From: Pseudoips prasinana
Taxonomy: Eukaryota > Arthropoda > Insecta > Lepidoptera > Nolidae
Direction of reading: 5' to 3'
Length of the DNA stretch: 64,000 nucleotides
NCBI GenBank assembly: GCA_951640165.1
Contig: OX621253.1
Coordinates: 33,797,969 to 33,861,968, forward strand
Positions 35,872 through 44,706 of this stretch are shown in pieces. Made by a program: the position numbers and the translations under genes. How positions within the stretch are numbered: the stretch's first letter is position 1; the number at the start of each line of letters is the position of its first letter. A model generated the notes under the pieces. It was not told the origin of the DNA, did not search any database, and saw only the letters and a program-made list of their open reading frames with translations.

Positions 35872-37389
35872 GCGGTGGCCCTACTCAGGGGCCAAGTTCA
35901 GGAGGCGGTCGAGGCTGGGGACGGAGTGTTGGCGGTGTCGTTCGACATCGCCAACGCGTTCAACTCCGTGCCCCACTCGACCATATTGGAGGCACTCCGG
36001 TACCACGGAGTGCCCCAATATCTGCGGGTGATCCTGGCCAACTACCTGGAGGACCGGGAAGTCCTCCTGGCGGACAGGACGGCCAGGATCAGGCGCTACG
36101 GCGCGGAGACCGGTGTTCCACAGGGTTCGGTGCTAGGACCTCTCTTGTGGAACATCGGATTCGATTGGCTGCTGCGCGGCACCCTCCTCCAGGGCACGAG
36201 TGTCATCTGCTACGCGGATGACACTCTCCTCGTTGCCCGGGGGAGGGACTTTAGGGAGGCGGCCTGTCTGGCCTCAGCTGGCGGATCCTTAGTGGCAGGT
36301 AGGATCCGCCAGCTTGGATTGAGGGTGGCGCTGAACAAGACCGAGGCCGTGTTCTTTCACGGGCCTCGGCAGCGCTGCCCTCCAGATGCCCACATTGTGG
36401 TGGAGGGCGTCCGGATAGGGGTCGGGGCCCAGATGAAGTATCTGGGCCTCGTGCTGGACAGCAGGTGGCGCTTCGGCCCGCACTTTAGCGGGCTGTCGAC
36501 GCGCCTGCTGAAAGTCGCGGACGCCCTCTCATGGCTCCTCCCAAACCTGGGAGGGCCCAAGGAGCGATGCCGGCGCCTCTATGCCGGCATCCTCAAGAGT
36601 ATGGCCCTGTATGGGGCACCCATCTGGGCGGACTCCCTCCACAGGAGGGAGAATGCAACCGCCATCCGCAGGCCCCAACGGGCCATTGCACAGCGGGTGG
36701 CGAGAGCCTACCGCTCAGTGGGCTTCGCGGCGGCGTGCGCTCTGGCCGGCACCCCTCCCTGGGAATTGGAGGCATGGGTGCTCGCCAGAGTGTACGAATG
36801 GGCGGCGCGGCGTAGGGCGCTGGGTGAGCGCCCCGCCGCGCAAGAGCGGGATGCCGTGCGGCGGGAGGCGAGGGACGCAATCGTCCTACACTGGACACGG
36901 GACCTCGCCTCCGCCACATTTGGACGCCGGACGCTGGACGCGCTCGGTCCAGTCCTGCGGGACTGGCTCGAGCGCCCCCACGGTTTCCTCTCTTTCCGTC
37001 TGGTGCAGGTGTTGTCCGGGCATGGCTGCTTCGGAACGCACCTGCATCGGATCCAGAGGGAGGAAACCCCGGCGTGCCACCATTGCGGAGCCGCGGAGGA
37101 CACGGCGCAGCACACCCTCGAGGTGTGCCCAGCCTGGGCTGAGCTGCGCCGTGCCCTGACAGATGTGGTCGGTATGGACCTCTCACTTCCCAGTGTGGTG
37201 AACTCCATGCTGGGGAGTGAGGAGGCTTGGGCGGCGGTTGCCTCCTTTTGCGAGAATGTCATGTCGCAAAAGGAGGCGGCGGAGCGCGCGCGGGAGGATG
37301 ATCCTCTCGCGCCGCCGCTCCGCAGGCGAAGAAGGGGTGGGAGACGGCGGTTGTACGATCGTCGCCTCCCTCCTTCTGGTGGTGATTAG
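35872..37389 (+). pseudogene. ORF2 C-terminal 505 codons, A9
   Basis: Corresponds to residues 552-1056: it starts just before palm motif A (SFDIANAF), keeps motif B, YADD and the CCHC finger (CHHCGAAEDTAQHTLEVC). It reads ETGVPQG where other copies have ESGVPQG. No stop inside. The long open frame that runs in from 35725 crosses the previous 3' UTR and poly(A) and is not a gene. Confidence 0.85.
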
Positions 37390-37711
37390 CGGGCGACAGG
37401 CGCGGGGGCGCCTTCGCTCGCATTGCACAAATCGCCACCATCGTCGGGCGGGAACGGCCGAGCACTCACGGTCGTTCCCGGGCCCCTCCACTTAGGGAGG
37501 GGCGTGCGGGCCCCGCTGTAAAGGCGGGCGGTCGTCGGTGGGGGACTGGACGTAAAGGCTGTGCCGGTTTCCCAGTCCTCCTCCACACAGACGATGCGGG
37601 AGTGCCGCTGGGTTATTTTAGTGGGTATGCCGGAGTAGCCGGAGAGTCCCACATAACCCGTCCATCCCCCAATGGGTGGGTATGCGTAACGCATTTTTTC
37701 CCAGCGCAAAC
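37390..37711 (+). other. 3' UTR of A9
   Basis: Family A type, cacacagacg variant. Second terminal stem reads AATGGGTGGG, changing one C to T. Confidence 0.75.
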
Positions 37712-37745
37712 AAAAAAAAAAAAAAAAAAAAAAAAAGGTTAGGTT
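37712..37745 (+). repeat. Poly(A) plus telomeric spacer
   Basis: 25 A residues, then GGTTAGGTT, followed by GGGG and truncated A10. Confidence 0.85.
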
Positions 37746-39701
37746 GGGGCAGCGACGAGTCGCGGCAACTGGACAGCAGGAGGTAAGCCAGCTGCACCAA
37801 AAGCTGGCTGAAGCCACGGCCCGGCCATCCGAAGCCGAGCCTAGACCTGCGGCAGAGGGCCTTGCCTCCTCCCCCGGCCTTGAAGATATCCTCCGCAAAG
37901 TTATGGCGGAGGAGAGGGCCTTTGTTCGGGCCTGCCTAGCGGGCATTGAGGACCGGCTCTTGCCGGAGAAAGTCCTCCGACCGCCACTTGCGGCGGACAA
38001 GAGGCGAGAGCCGGTGCCCACCTCCCAGAGGGAGGACGCCCTTCTCCCCTCCACCACCCCGACCAACCAGCAGGGCTGGACGAAGGTGGTTGGTAAGGGG
38101 AAGGGCAAAGGCAAAAGGACGGCAGCTGTCGTCCCTGCCGTTCCCGCCACCACCACTCCCAGCCAGTCCCAGCCGACTGGCAAAGGGAAAGGGAAGGGGA
38201 AGGGGAAGAGCACCCCTCCAGCCCCAGCCGTACCCACCACCACCCCTGCTGGTCAGTCGACTGGCACGGGAAAGGGGAAAGGGAAGAGTTCCCCCCCAGC
38301 CGGTGCCAAGAGGAACCTGGTTCCTCCCAAAACCGCAGCCGTCGTGATGACGCTCACTGCGGAGGCTGCGGAGCGGGGCGAGACATACGCGTCCGCAATG
38401 TTGCGGGCGCGTGCCAATGCCGATCCAACCAAACTGGGGATCGGCAAAGTCTCGTGCCGCCGGACACAGGCTGGGGCTCGTATCTTCGAGTTCCCCGGTG
38501 CTGAGGGCGGGAAACACGCCGACCTCTTCGCAGCAAAGCTGCAGGAGGTCATCGCGGACGCGGCGAAGGTGGCCAGGCCGGTGAAGTCGGCGGCCATCGA
38601 GGTGACGGACCTGGATGACTCCGTCACCAGGGAGGAGGTGGTGGCAGCGATCGCAGCCAATGGGGGCTGCGAAGTCGCAGCGGTGCAGGGCGGGGGCATC
38701 AGGCCCGGGCGCGGCGGCATGGGCACTATTCGCCTGGAGTGCCCTGTCGCCGCTGCCAAAGCCGTCCTCGAAAAGGGACGGCTCGCCGTCGGGTTCAGCT
38801 CGGGTGCGGTCCGGGCACTTGAGGACCAGCCGCTGAGGTGCTACAAGTGCTTCGGAATCGGCCACACCCGGGCCCTCTCTCCGTCCAGCGTAGATAGGAC
38901 GGACAGCTGCTACCGCTGCGGCAAGGAGGGGCATAAATCCGCCTCCTGCAAGGCCGCCGCACCGCACTGCGCGGTATGTGCCGCTAGTGGCCGCCCTGCG
39001 GGACATATTATGAAGGGGAGGAACTGCAGTCCTCCCCTTAAGAAGGGCAAAATACAGGCGCCGACCCGGCCTGTCATTGCCACCGCCGTCCCAGTGGCTG
39101 GGACCTCAGCGGCTGTGGAGGAGGGGGGTGCGATGACCGACTAATGGGTAGAGTCGAGCATCGCATCCTCCAGGCGAACACCAACCACTGCAGAGCGGCC
39201 CAGGATCTGCTGATGCAGACTGTGGCCGAGTGGTTGGTGGACGTGGCGGTGGTCGCCGAGCCGTACTCGATACCTGGCCGTTGGCTGGGTGATCGGGACG
39301 GCTTGGTGGCGTTGGTGTCGCGGCCTGCCACGGACTCCCCTCCTCTCTCGCTTTTAGAGAGGGGTCCGGGATACGTGGCCGCCGCGTGGGGAGAAATAGC
39401 CCTGGTCGGGGTCTATTTCTCCCCAAACCGCCCTCTAAGGGACTTCGAGGGTTTTCTCGAAGTCCTTACGGCAGTCGTCGGGAGGGTGGCACCACGTCAG
39501 GTCGTCGTGTTGGGCGACCTGAACGCCAAGGCGGTGGCCTGGGGCAACCCAGCGGCGTCATGTAACGTCCGGGGGCGCGCCGTCGAATTTTGGGCGGCTT
39601 CGTGCGGCGTGTCCCTCCTGAACAGGGGGGATGTTCACACGTGTGTGCGGCAACAGGGAGGGTCAGTGGTGGACGTGTCGTTCGCCACCCCTGTGCTAGC
39701 A
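37746..39701 (+). mobile_element. A10: family A element truncated at 5' and 3', joined to family C
   Basis: GGGG (37746-37749) precedes ORF1 sequence CAGCGACGAG. ORF1 is open to 39144, ORF2 begins at 39144 and after 186 codons switches at about 39702 into the ORF1 of family C. A10 has no 3' UTR or poly(A). Confidence 0.85.
37750..39144 (+). pseudogene. ORF1 of A10, 5'-truncated, first knuckle mutated
   Basis: Open frame from within the second coiled coil; a short rearrangement (about 20 bases lost) replaces QVKVDRLQS by GQ. The GKGKGK linker, the C-terminal domain (VMTLTAEAAERGETYASAML) and the knuckles follow. Knuckle 1 is CYKCFGIGHTRALS: the last Cys is Ser (TCT for TGT, near 38877-38881), which should break zinc binding. 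Knuckles 2 and 3 are normal. Ends in TAATG. Confidence 0.85.
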
Positions 39702-41048
39702 AAACTTAGTGCTAGGTTTGATGCCCTGGAGAGAAGATGCCTGCGTCCGGCCCTGGCTGCGGACTTGAGACGGACTGAACGTCCAGCTTCATTGAATCCC
39801 TCTCCAGCTAGTCAAACTGAACGGATGTTAGAGGAGACGTCTATTGCACCTGCCCACATCCAAAATAAGGAAAAAAGTAGGAGCAAAAAGTCACAGGGAT
39901 TGGTTGGCCGGGCACTTCCCTCAACATTCTCTAACACTCCGTTGGATGTAAATGAAAGCCCATCTAAGGAAGCACCTGCTGCTCCTATCCGCACCCAGTC
40001 GAAAGGCAAGGGAAAAGGCAAAGGGGCCAATGTCGTATCTTCTCCATCCACTCAAACCTCTCTAGCTGCATCTGTGGTAATTCCAAGGATGCAGTGCGAG
40101 AATGCAGCATGGCAAGTTGCTGGGGCGGGAAAAGAAGCTATGAAGGAAAAAGCTAAGGCACGGAAGCGGGCAAAAGCGGCAAAGACCAAGGCGGAAAAGA
40201 CAGTAGCTCGGCTCCGCTCCCCTAATTCTGCCGCGGTTGTGTTGACATTACAACCTGGTGCGGCAGAAAGGGGAATAACCTATGCGGCTCTACTAGCACA
40301 AGCTAAGGCTAGCATAAAGCTCAATGACCTCGAGATTGATAGTGTCAGCTGCAAGCGTACAATAACTGGAGCTCGGCTTCTCGAAGTTTCAGGAGCTGAC
40401 TGCGGCGCAAAAGCCAATGCTCTGAAGGACAGGCTGGGCTCACTGTTACCTACAGATGACGTTCGCGTTTCCAGGCCCATTAAGTGTGTGGATCTACGTA
40501 TCACGGGGCTGGATGACTCAACTGGGCTCGATGAGCTGAAGGAGGCTGTTTCACGAGCCGGTGACTGTTCCCCGGATCAGGTGAAGCCTGGAAATATCAC
40601 CCCAGGTTTTGATGGTATGGGGACAACAGTTCTGAAATGTCCTGTTTCTGCGGCCCAAAAACTTGTCGGCCGCAAACTTTTAGTGGGATGGGTGTCTGCG
40701 CAGGTTAAACTTTTGCAACCCAGGGCCCTGAAATGCTTCCGGTGCCTGACAGAAGGACATGTAGGGGTACAATGTACTTCTGAAATTGACTGTAGTGGTT
40801 ACTGTTTCCGCTGTGGCAAACTTGGTCATAAGGCTAGCTCGTGTACGAATGAACCGCATTGTCGTCCATGTTCAATCGCGGGAAAGTCAGCAGATCACAA
40901 CGCGGGTAGCAAAGCTTGTCTTGCTTCTAGGGCAGTAGGGCAGAAGGGCTCTGGGCCCTTAAGACTACAAGGACCACTGAGACGCCCGGCATCTGTTCCC
41001 AATACGGTTGCACCCGGACGAGATGGAGGAATTGTCATGGATGAATAG
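39144..41048 (+). pseudogene. In-frame chimera: family A ORF2 endonuclease part fused to family C ORF1
   Basis: 634 codons. Residues 1-186 are the family A endonuclease up to VVDVSFATPVLA, including N12, E39 and GDLNAK but stopping before the SDH motif. From about 39702 the protein is the family C ORF1: basic low-complexity linker (GKGKGKGANV, MKEKAKARKRAKAAKTKAEK), a C-terminal domain (VVLTLQPGAAERGITYAALL), knuckles CFRCLTEGHVGVQC and CFRCGKLGHKASSC, and a third Cys-rich finger CRPCSIAGKSADH. It ends with TAG at 41046-41048. Base composition changes sharply at the junction. No poly(A) or TTAGG separates the parts, so this is a deletion or recombination product. Confidence 0.85.
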
Positions 41049-41059
41049 TAATGGCTCCA
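41038..41059 (+). promoter_or_regulatory. Stop-stop-start junction of family C
   Basis: ORF1 ends TAG (41046-41048), directly followed by TAATG (41049-41053). The second in-frame stop TAA overlaps the ORF2 ATG, so the UAAUG of the other family is kept, one codon after a first stop. A short stem TGGA/TCCA (41038-41041 with 41056-41059) places it in a loop, much weaker than in family A. Confidence 0.6.
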
Positions 41060-44000
41060 CTGCGGTTCCTTCAAAGCAATATTAATCACTGCGCTAGTGC
41101 TCAGGATCTTTTACTCCAGAGCATGGCGCAGTGGGTGATAAACGTAGCTGTGGTGGCCGAGCCTTATTTTGTCCCACCCAGAAACGACTGGGCAAAGGAC
41201 TTGAGTGGCTCGGTGGCCTTGATCTCGCGCGCTGCTGTTGGCACTCCTGCTCTTGAAAATATTACGAGTGGGCAGGGGTGGGTGTCTGCAGTTATTGGCG
41301 ACATAGCTGTTGTGGGGGTTTATTTTTCACCAAACAGGCCACTCTCTGAATTTGAAAATTTTCTTATTGATTTAGGTATGGCCGTCAATCGATGTCATCC
41401 CCGCCCCGTGATTTGCCTTGGGGACTTCAATGCTAAATCAGTGGCTTGGGGTTCACCATCTTCAAACGCGAGGGGGGATGAGCTTGAAGAGTGGGCCTTG
41501 GTTAAGGGCCTGATTGTCCTCAACAGGGGCTCTGTCAACACGTGCGTTCGGCAACGTGGTGGCTCAATAGTGGATATTACGTTCGCCAGCCCCACAATTG
41601 CACACCGGGTTTTGGGTTGGCGTGTTGTGGAGGGGGTGGAGACCATGTCTGATCACCGCTATATTAGATTTGATGTCTCTACCCAGACCCATTATGCGCC
41701 AGTCTCAAGGGCCCTAGTTGGGGACGGCCCGCGTTGGGCCTTGAGGCAGTTAGACCGTGGGTTGCTGTTGGAAGCCTCCATTGTGCAAGCCTGGGTCTCG
41801 GCACCGGACAGGCCTGTGGACATTTTTGCTGAGGCAGAATGGTTCCGAGAAGCTGTTACACAATTGTGCGATGCTGCAATGCCCCGGGTTCGACGAAAAC
41901 CTGCCAAACGACAGGTATACTGGTGGACGCCAGAGATTGCTCAGTTACGCAGTGCTTGCGTTGTGGCACGCCGCCAGTATGCCAGACATCGAAGGCGACG
42001 TCGACAAATACCTAATGCGGCAGACGTAGAGGGGCAGTTATATAGCAACTATAGATTGGCTAAAAGAGAGTTGCAGTTGGCCATCTTGGGGGCTAAAACC
42101 TATGCTCGCGAAGAGCTGCTATCAAGATTAGATCGGGATCCGTGGGGACGCCCATATCTTATGGTCCGGGGTAAACTTCGTCCATGGTCGCCTCCACTGA
42201 CTCAGAGTCTTCGGCCCGAGTTACTAACAGAGGTGATAGTAGCACTTTTCCCCGATAGAGATGATCACACTCCGCCGGCCATAACTCCTTTGACGATACC
42301 AAGCATCGGGGATATCGACGTGCCCGAAGTAACCCGGGAAGAGCTGAGAGCGGTGTTGCAAAGGCTACAAGCCAAAAATACTGCTCCAGGGCCCGACGGT
42401 ATACCTGGCCGTGTATGGGTTCTGGCCCTTCGGGCTCTTGGGCCCCGCCTGCGAGGGCTCTTTAGCGCATGTCTGGAACGGGGCCAGTTTCCACAACAGT
42501 GGAAAATAGGTAAACTGGTTCTGATTCAGAAGATGGGACGCCCTGCAGACTCCCCATCTGCCTACCGCCCCATTGTGTTGCTGGATGAGGTGGGCAAACT
42601 CTTCGAAAGAGTCATAGCAGCCCGTCTTGTCCAGCATCTAACTGGGGCTGGTCCAGATTTGGCGGAAAACCAATTTGGTTTCCGACAAGGGCGCTCCACT
42701 GTGGATGCCATCATGCGCGTGAGAGCTCTGACGGAGGAAGCGATTTCCCAGGGAGAGGTGGTCCTGGCGGTATCTCTTGATATCGCCAACGCATTTAACA
42801 CCTTACCCTGGAGTTGCATAAGAGTGGCACTTGATTACCATCGAGTGCCATACTACCTCCGTCAAATTGTCGGGGCCTATCTGTCTGAAAGGTCAGTGGT
42901 CTACCCAGGTCATGGTGCATGGGGTCGACGAGAGATGTCGTGCGGTGTTCCACAGGGTTCGGTTCTTGGACGGCTTCTGTGGAACATCGGATACGACTGG
43001 GTGTTGCGTGGCAATCTCCCACCTGGCGTTGACGTTACCTGTTACGCCGACGACACACTGGTGACGGCGCGGGGGATGACGCACCAGCAAGCGGCAATAT
43101 TGGCCACAGCAGGGGTTGCGCAGGTTGTGAGAAGGATTCGGCTACTGGGACTTGAGGTGGCACTTCATAAATCCGAGGCACTCTTTTTTCATGGGCCCCG
43201 GAGAGCGCCACCAGTGGGCGCTTACATCACGGTGGGAGGCGTTCGCATCACTGTCGAGAAAACTATGAGGTATTTAGGTCTCATTCTCGACGGCCGATGG
43301 AACTTCGGAGAGCATTTCCGAAGGTTGGTCCCCAAATGGTTGACGGCGGCGGCTGCCCTAGCGCGATTGCTGCCCAACGTGGGGGGGCCAAATGCCTCCT
43401 GCCGGAAATTATACATGGGAATCGTGCGGTCAATGGCCCTTTACGGGGCTCCCGTGTGGGGAGATTCCTTGGCAGCTCGCAATCTCCGTGAGCTAAGAAA
43501 GCCGCAGAGAGCAATGGCCATAAGGGTCATAAGGGGGTACCGCACGATTTCTTTTGAGGCAGCAAGCCTATTAGCCGGATCCCCACCATGGGACTTGGAA
43601 GCTAGAGTCCTTGCGCTTCTGTACAAGTGGCGTAGAGACGCGCTTGAACGGGGCTTTCGTCCAGCGTTTCGAGAGATCGAAACGCAACGGTCTGAACTCC
43701 AAGATTCCATGGTGGTTGAGTGGAAGTTGCGACTTGCACAACCAACTGCAGGCCGCGTCACGATTGTGGCGATAAGTCCCATTCTGGAAGCGTGGCTGGA
43801 GAGGCACCACGGTGCTCTTACATATCGGTTGACGCAGATCCTCTCAGGGCATGGATGCTTTGGGCGGTATCTGCGTCTCATAGGCCGTGAGCAGACGTCT
43901 GAGTGTCACCATTGCGGTGACGTCGAGGATACGGCGCTTCACACTTTACTGGAATGCCCAGCATGGGTAGTGCAACGTCGTGCCTTGGTCACCGCACTTG

Positions 44001-44209
44001 GTACGAGGGTCCTCTCGCTACCGGACATGGTATTGTCCATGGTCGATAGCGAGACCTGTTGGGTTGCCGTTGCTTCCTTCTGCGAGGAGGTGATGGTCGC
44101 AAAGGAGGTGGCGGAACGGGAGCGAGAGCTTAGAAGCTCCGACCCAGCCCGCGCCAGGAGACCTCGAAGGCGTCGGAGAGCATTCGTGGTGGATCTTCAT
44201 CCACCTTGA
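41051..44209 (+). CDS. ORF2 endonuclease-reverse transcriptase, family C (1052 aa)
   Basis: Intact. Endonuclease: LQSNINHC, VVAEPYFV, GDFNAKSVAWG, TMSDHRYIRFD. RT: FRQGRSTVDA, motif A SLDIANAF with D577, motif B GVPQGSVLGRLLWNI, YADD 665-668, MRYLGLILD. C-terminal CCHC finger at C952, C955, H964, C970-like position 969 (CHHCGDVEDTALHTLLEC), then a basic RRPRRRRR stretch. The order and spacing match family A closely, but most positions between the motifs differ. Motif B has Arg where A has Pro. Start chosen at 41051 because it overlaps TAA as in SART1-type coupling. Confidence 0.9.
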   Translation: MAPLRFLQSNINHCASAQDLLLQSMAQWVINVAVVAEPYFVPPRNDWAKDLSGSVALISRAAVGTPALENITSGQGWVSAVIGDIAVVGVYFSPNRPLSEFENFLIDLGMAVNRCHPRPVICLGDFNAKSVAWGSPSSNARGDELEEWALVKGLIVLNRGSVNTCVRQRGGSIVDITFASPTIAHRVLGWRVVEGVETMSDHRYIRFDVSTQTHYAPVSRALVGDGPRWALRQLDRGLLLEASIVQAWVSAPDRPVDIFAEAEWFREAVTQLCDAAMPRVRRKPAKRQVYWWTPEIAQLRSACVVARRQYARHRRRRRQIPNAADVEGQLYSNYRLAKRELQLAILGAKTYAREELLSRLDRDPWGRPYLMVRGKLRPWSPPLTQSLRPELLTEVIVALFPDRDDHTPPAITPLTIPSIGDIDVPEVTREELRAVLQRLQAKNTAPGPDGIPGRVWVLALRALGPRLRGLFSACLERGQFPQQWKIGKLVLIQKMGRPADSPSAYRPIVLLDEVGKLFERVIAARLVQHLTGAGPDLAENQFGFRQGRSTVDAIMRVRALTEEAISQGEVVLAVSLDIANAFNTLPWSCIRVALDYHRVPYYLRQIVGAYLSERSVVYPGHGAWGRREMSCGVPQGSVLGRLLWNIGYDWVLRGNLPPGVDVTCYADDTLVTARGMTHQQAAILATAGVAQVVRRIRLLGLEVALHKSEALFFHGPRRAPPVGAYITVGGVRITVEKTMRYLGLILDGRWNFGEHFRRLVPKWLTAAAALARLLPNVGGPNASCRKLYMGIVRSMALYGAPVWGDSLAARNLRELRKPQRAMAIRVIRGYRTISFEAASLLAGSPPWDLEARVLALLYKWRRDALERGFRPAFREIETQRSELQDSMVVEWKLRLAQPTAGRVTIVAISPILEAWLERHHGALTYRLTQILSGHGCFGRYLRLIGREQTSECHHCGDVEDTALHTLLECPAWVVQRRALVTALGTRVLSLPDMVLSMVDSETCWVAVASFCEEVMVAKEVAERERELRSSDPARARRPRRRRRAFVVDLHPP

Positions 44210-44528
44210 GGTATGACCTGCGGGCGACAGACTTAGGGCAGTCTGCCGCCTGATCAGAACAGGTCCCGAGAGGATGGCGCTCGTGTTTTCGCGCGTTTTG
44301 TGGTAGGAAGGGGGACTGATCCCTCTATTCGACGGGACCCATCTACGTGCAGATGGGTCAAAACCTGTTTAGGCTGCGGTGCATGCTTGCGCGAATCCCG
44401 TGACCTAGACTAAAGGTAGTTGTGGAAACACCGTGGGGTTTTAGTCGGTACACCGGTAATCTACTGGGAGCCCGACATACCCTGTCGCTTGCCCAGCGGC
44501 AGGGATCCGTAAAGGATTTCCCCACTTT
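44210..44528 (+). other. 3' UTR of family C
   Basis: Sequence unlike the A 3' UTR except for the terminal fold: GTCGG/CCGAC (44444-44448 with 44472-44476) enclosing CCGGT/ACTGG; CCCTGTCGC/GCGGCAGGG (44480-44488 with 44496-44504); ATCC/GGAT (44505-44508 with 44514-44517). Several pairs differ from A and B on both sides. Confidence 0.75.
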
Positions 44529-44548
44529 AAAAAAAAAAAAAAAAGGTT
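44529..44548 (+). repeat. Poly(A) plus minimal telomeric spacer
   Basis: 16 A residues then GGTT, the shortest spacer in the array. Confidence 0.85.
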
Positions 44549-44706
44549 GGGGAACCACCCCACAGTGCTTGCGTCCACGTCGCGTTCCCTGGAAACGTCC
44601 CAGTTCTGACCACCGTAACGGAGTGGCAGACTGGGTACGGCTAAAGTGCACTGTGCATCGTAGCGATCTTATTGCCGTGACAGCTACGAATCTTGTTTTG
44701 TTCGAA
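44549..44706 (+). other. 5' UTR of A11
   Basis: Same fold as A6. An open frame reads through from the family C 3' UTR, but the shared ATG at 44707 is the real start. Confidence 0.65.

Larger units (their letters stand above)
35865..37736 (+). mobile_element. A9: 5'-truncated family A element with GGGGC at its start
   Basis: After the telomeric repeat comes GGGGC (35865-35869), then family A ORF2 sequence from ACGCGGTGGCC (35870). 3' UTR 37390-37711, poly(A) 37712-37736. Its sequence is closest to the matching part of A14 (62812-64000), including GGGCCAAGTTCAGGAGG. Confidence 0.85.
39702..44544 (+). mobile_element. Family C SART-like element, 5' part replaced by A10
   Basis: Holds the end of ORF1 (39702-41048), a complete ORF2 (41051-44209), 3' UTR (44210-44528) and poly(A) 44529-44544, then a single GGTT. 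It is clearly richer in A and T than its neighbours and about as far from A as from B. The ORFs it keeps are undamaged apart from the lost 5' part. Confidence 0.88.

Noticed and set aside
39702..44544. Family C as a host gene insertion because of its different base composition
   Set aside because: It encodes ORF1 knuckles, EN, RT and CCHC finger in the same order as A and ends in poly(A) plus GGTT.
44422..44706. N-terminal extension of A11 ORF1 upstream of 44707
   Set aside because: It crosses the family C 3' UTR, the poly(A) and the A11 5' UTR; other copies start at the ATG of MPKPARDALGHF.
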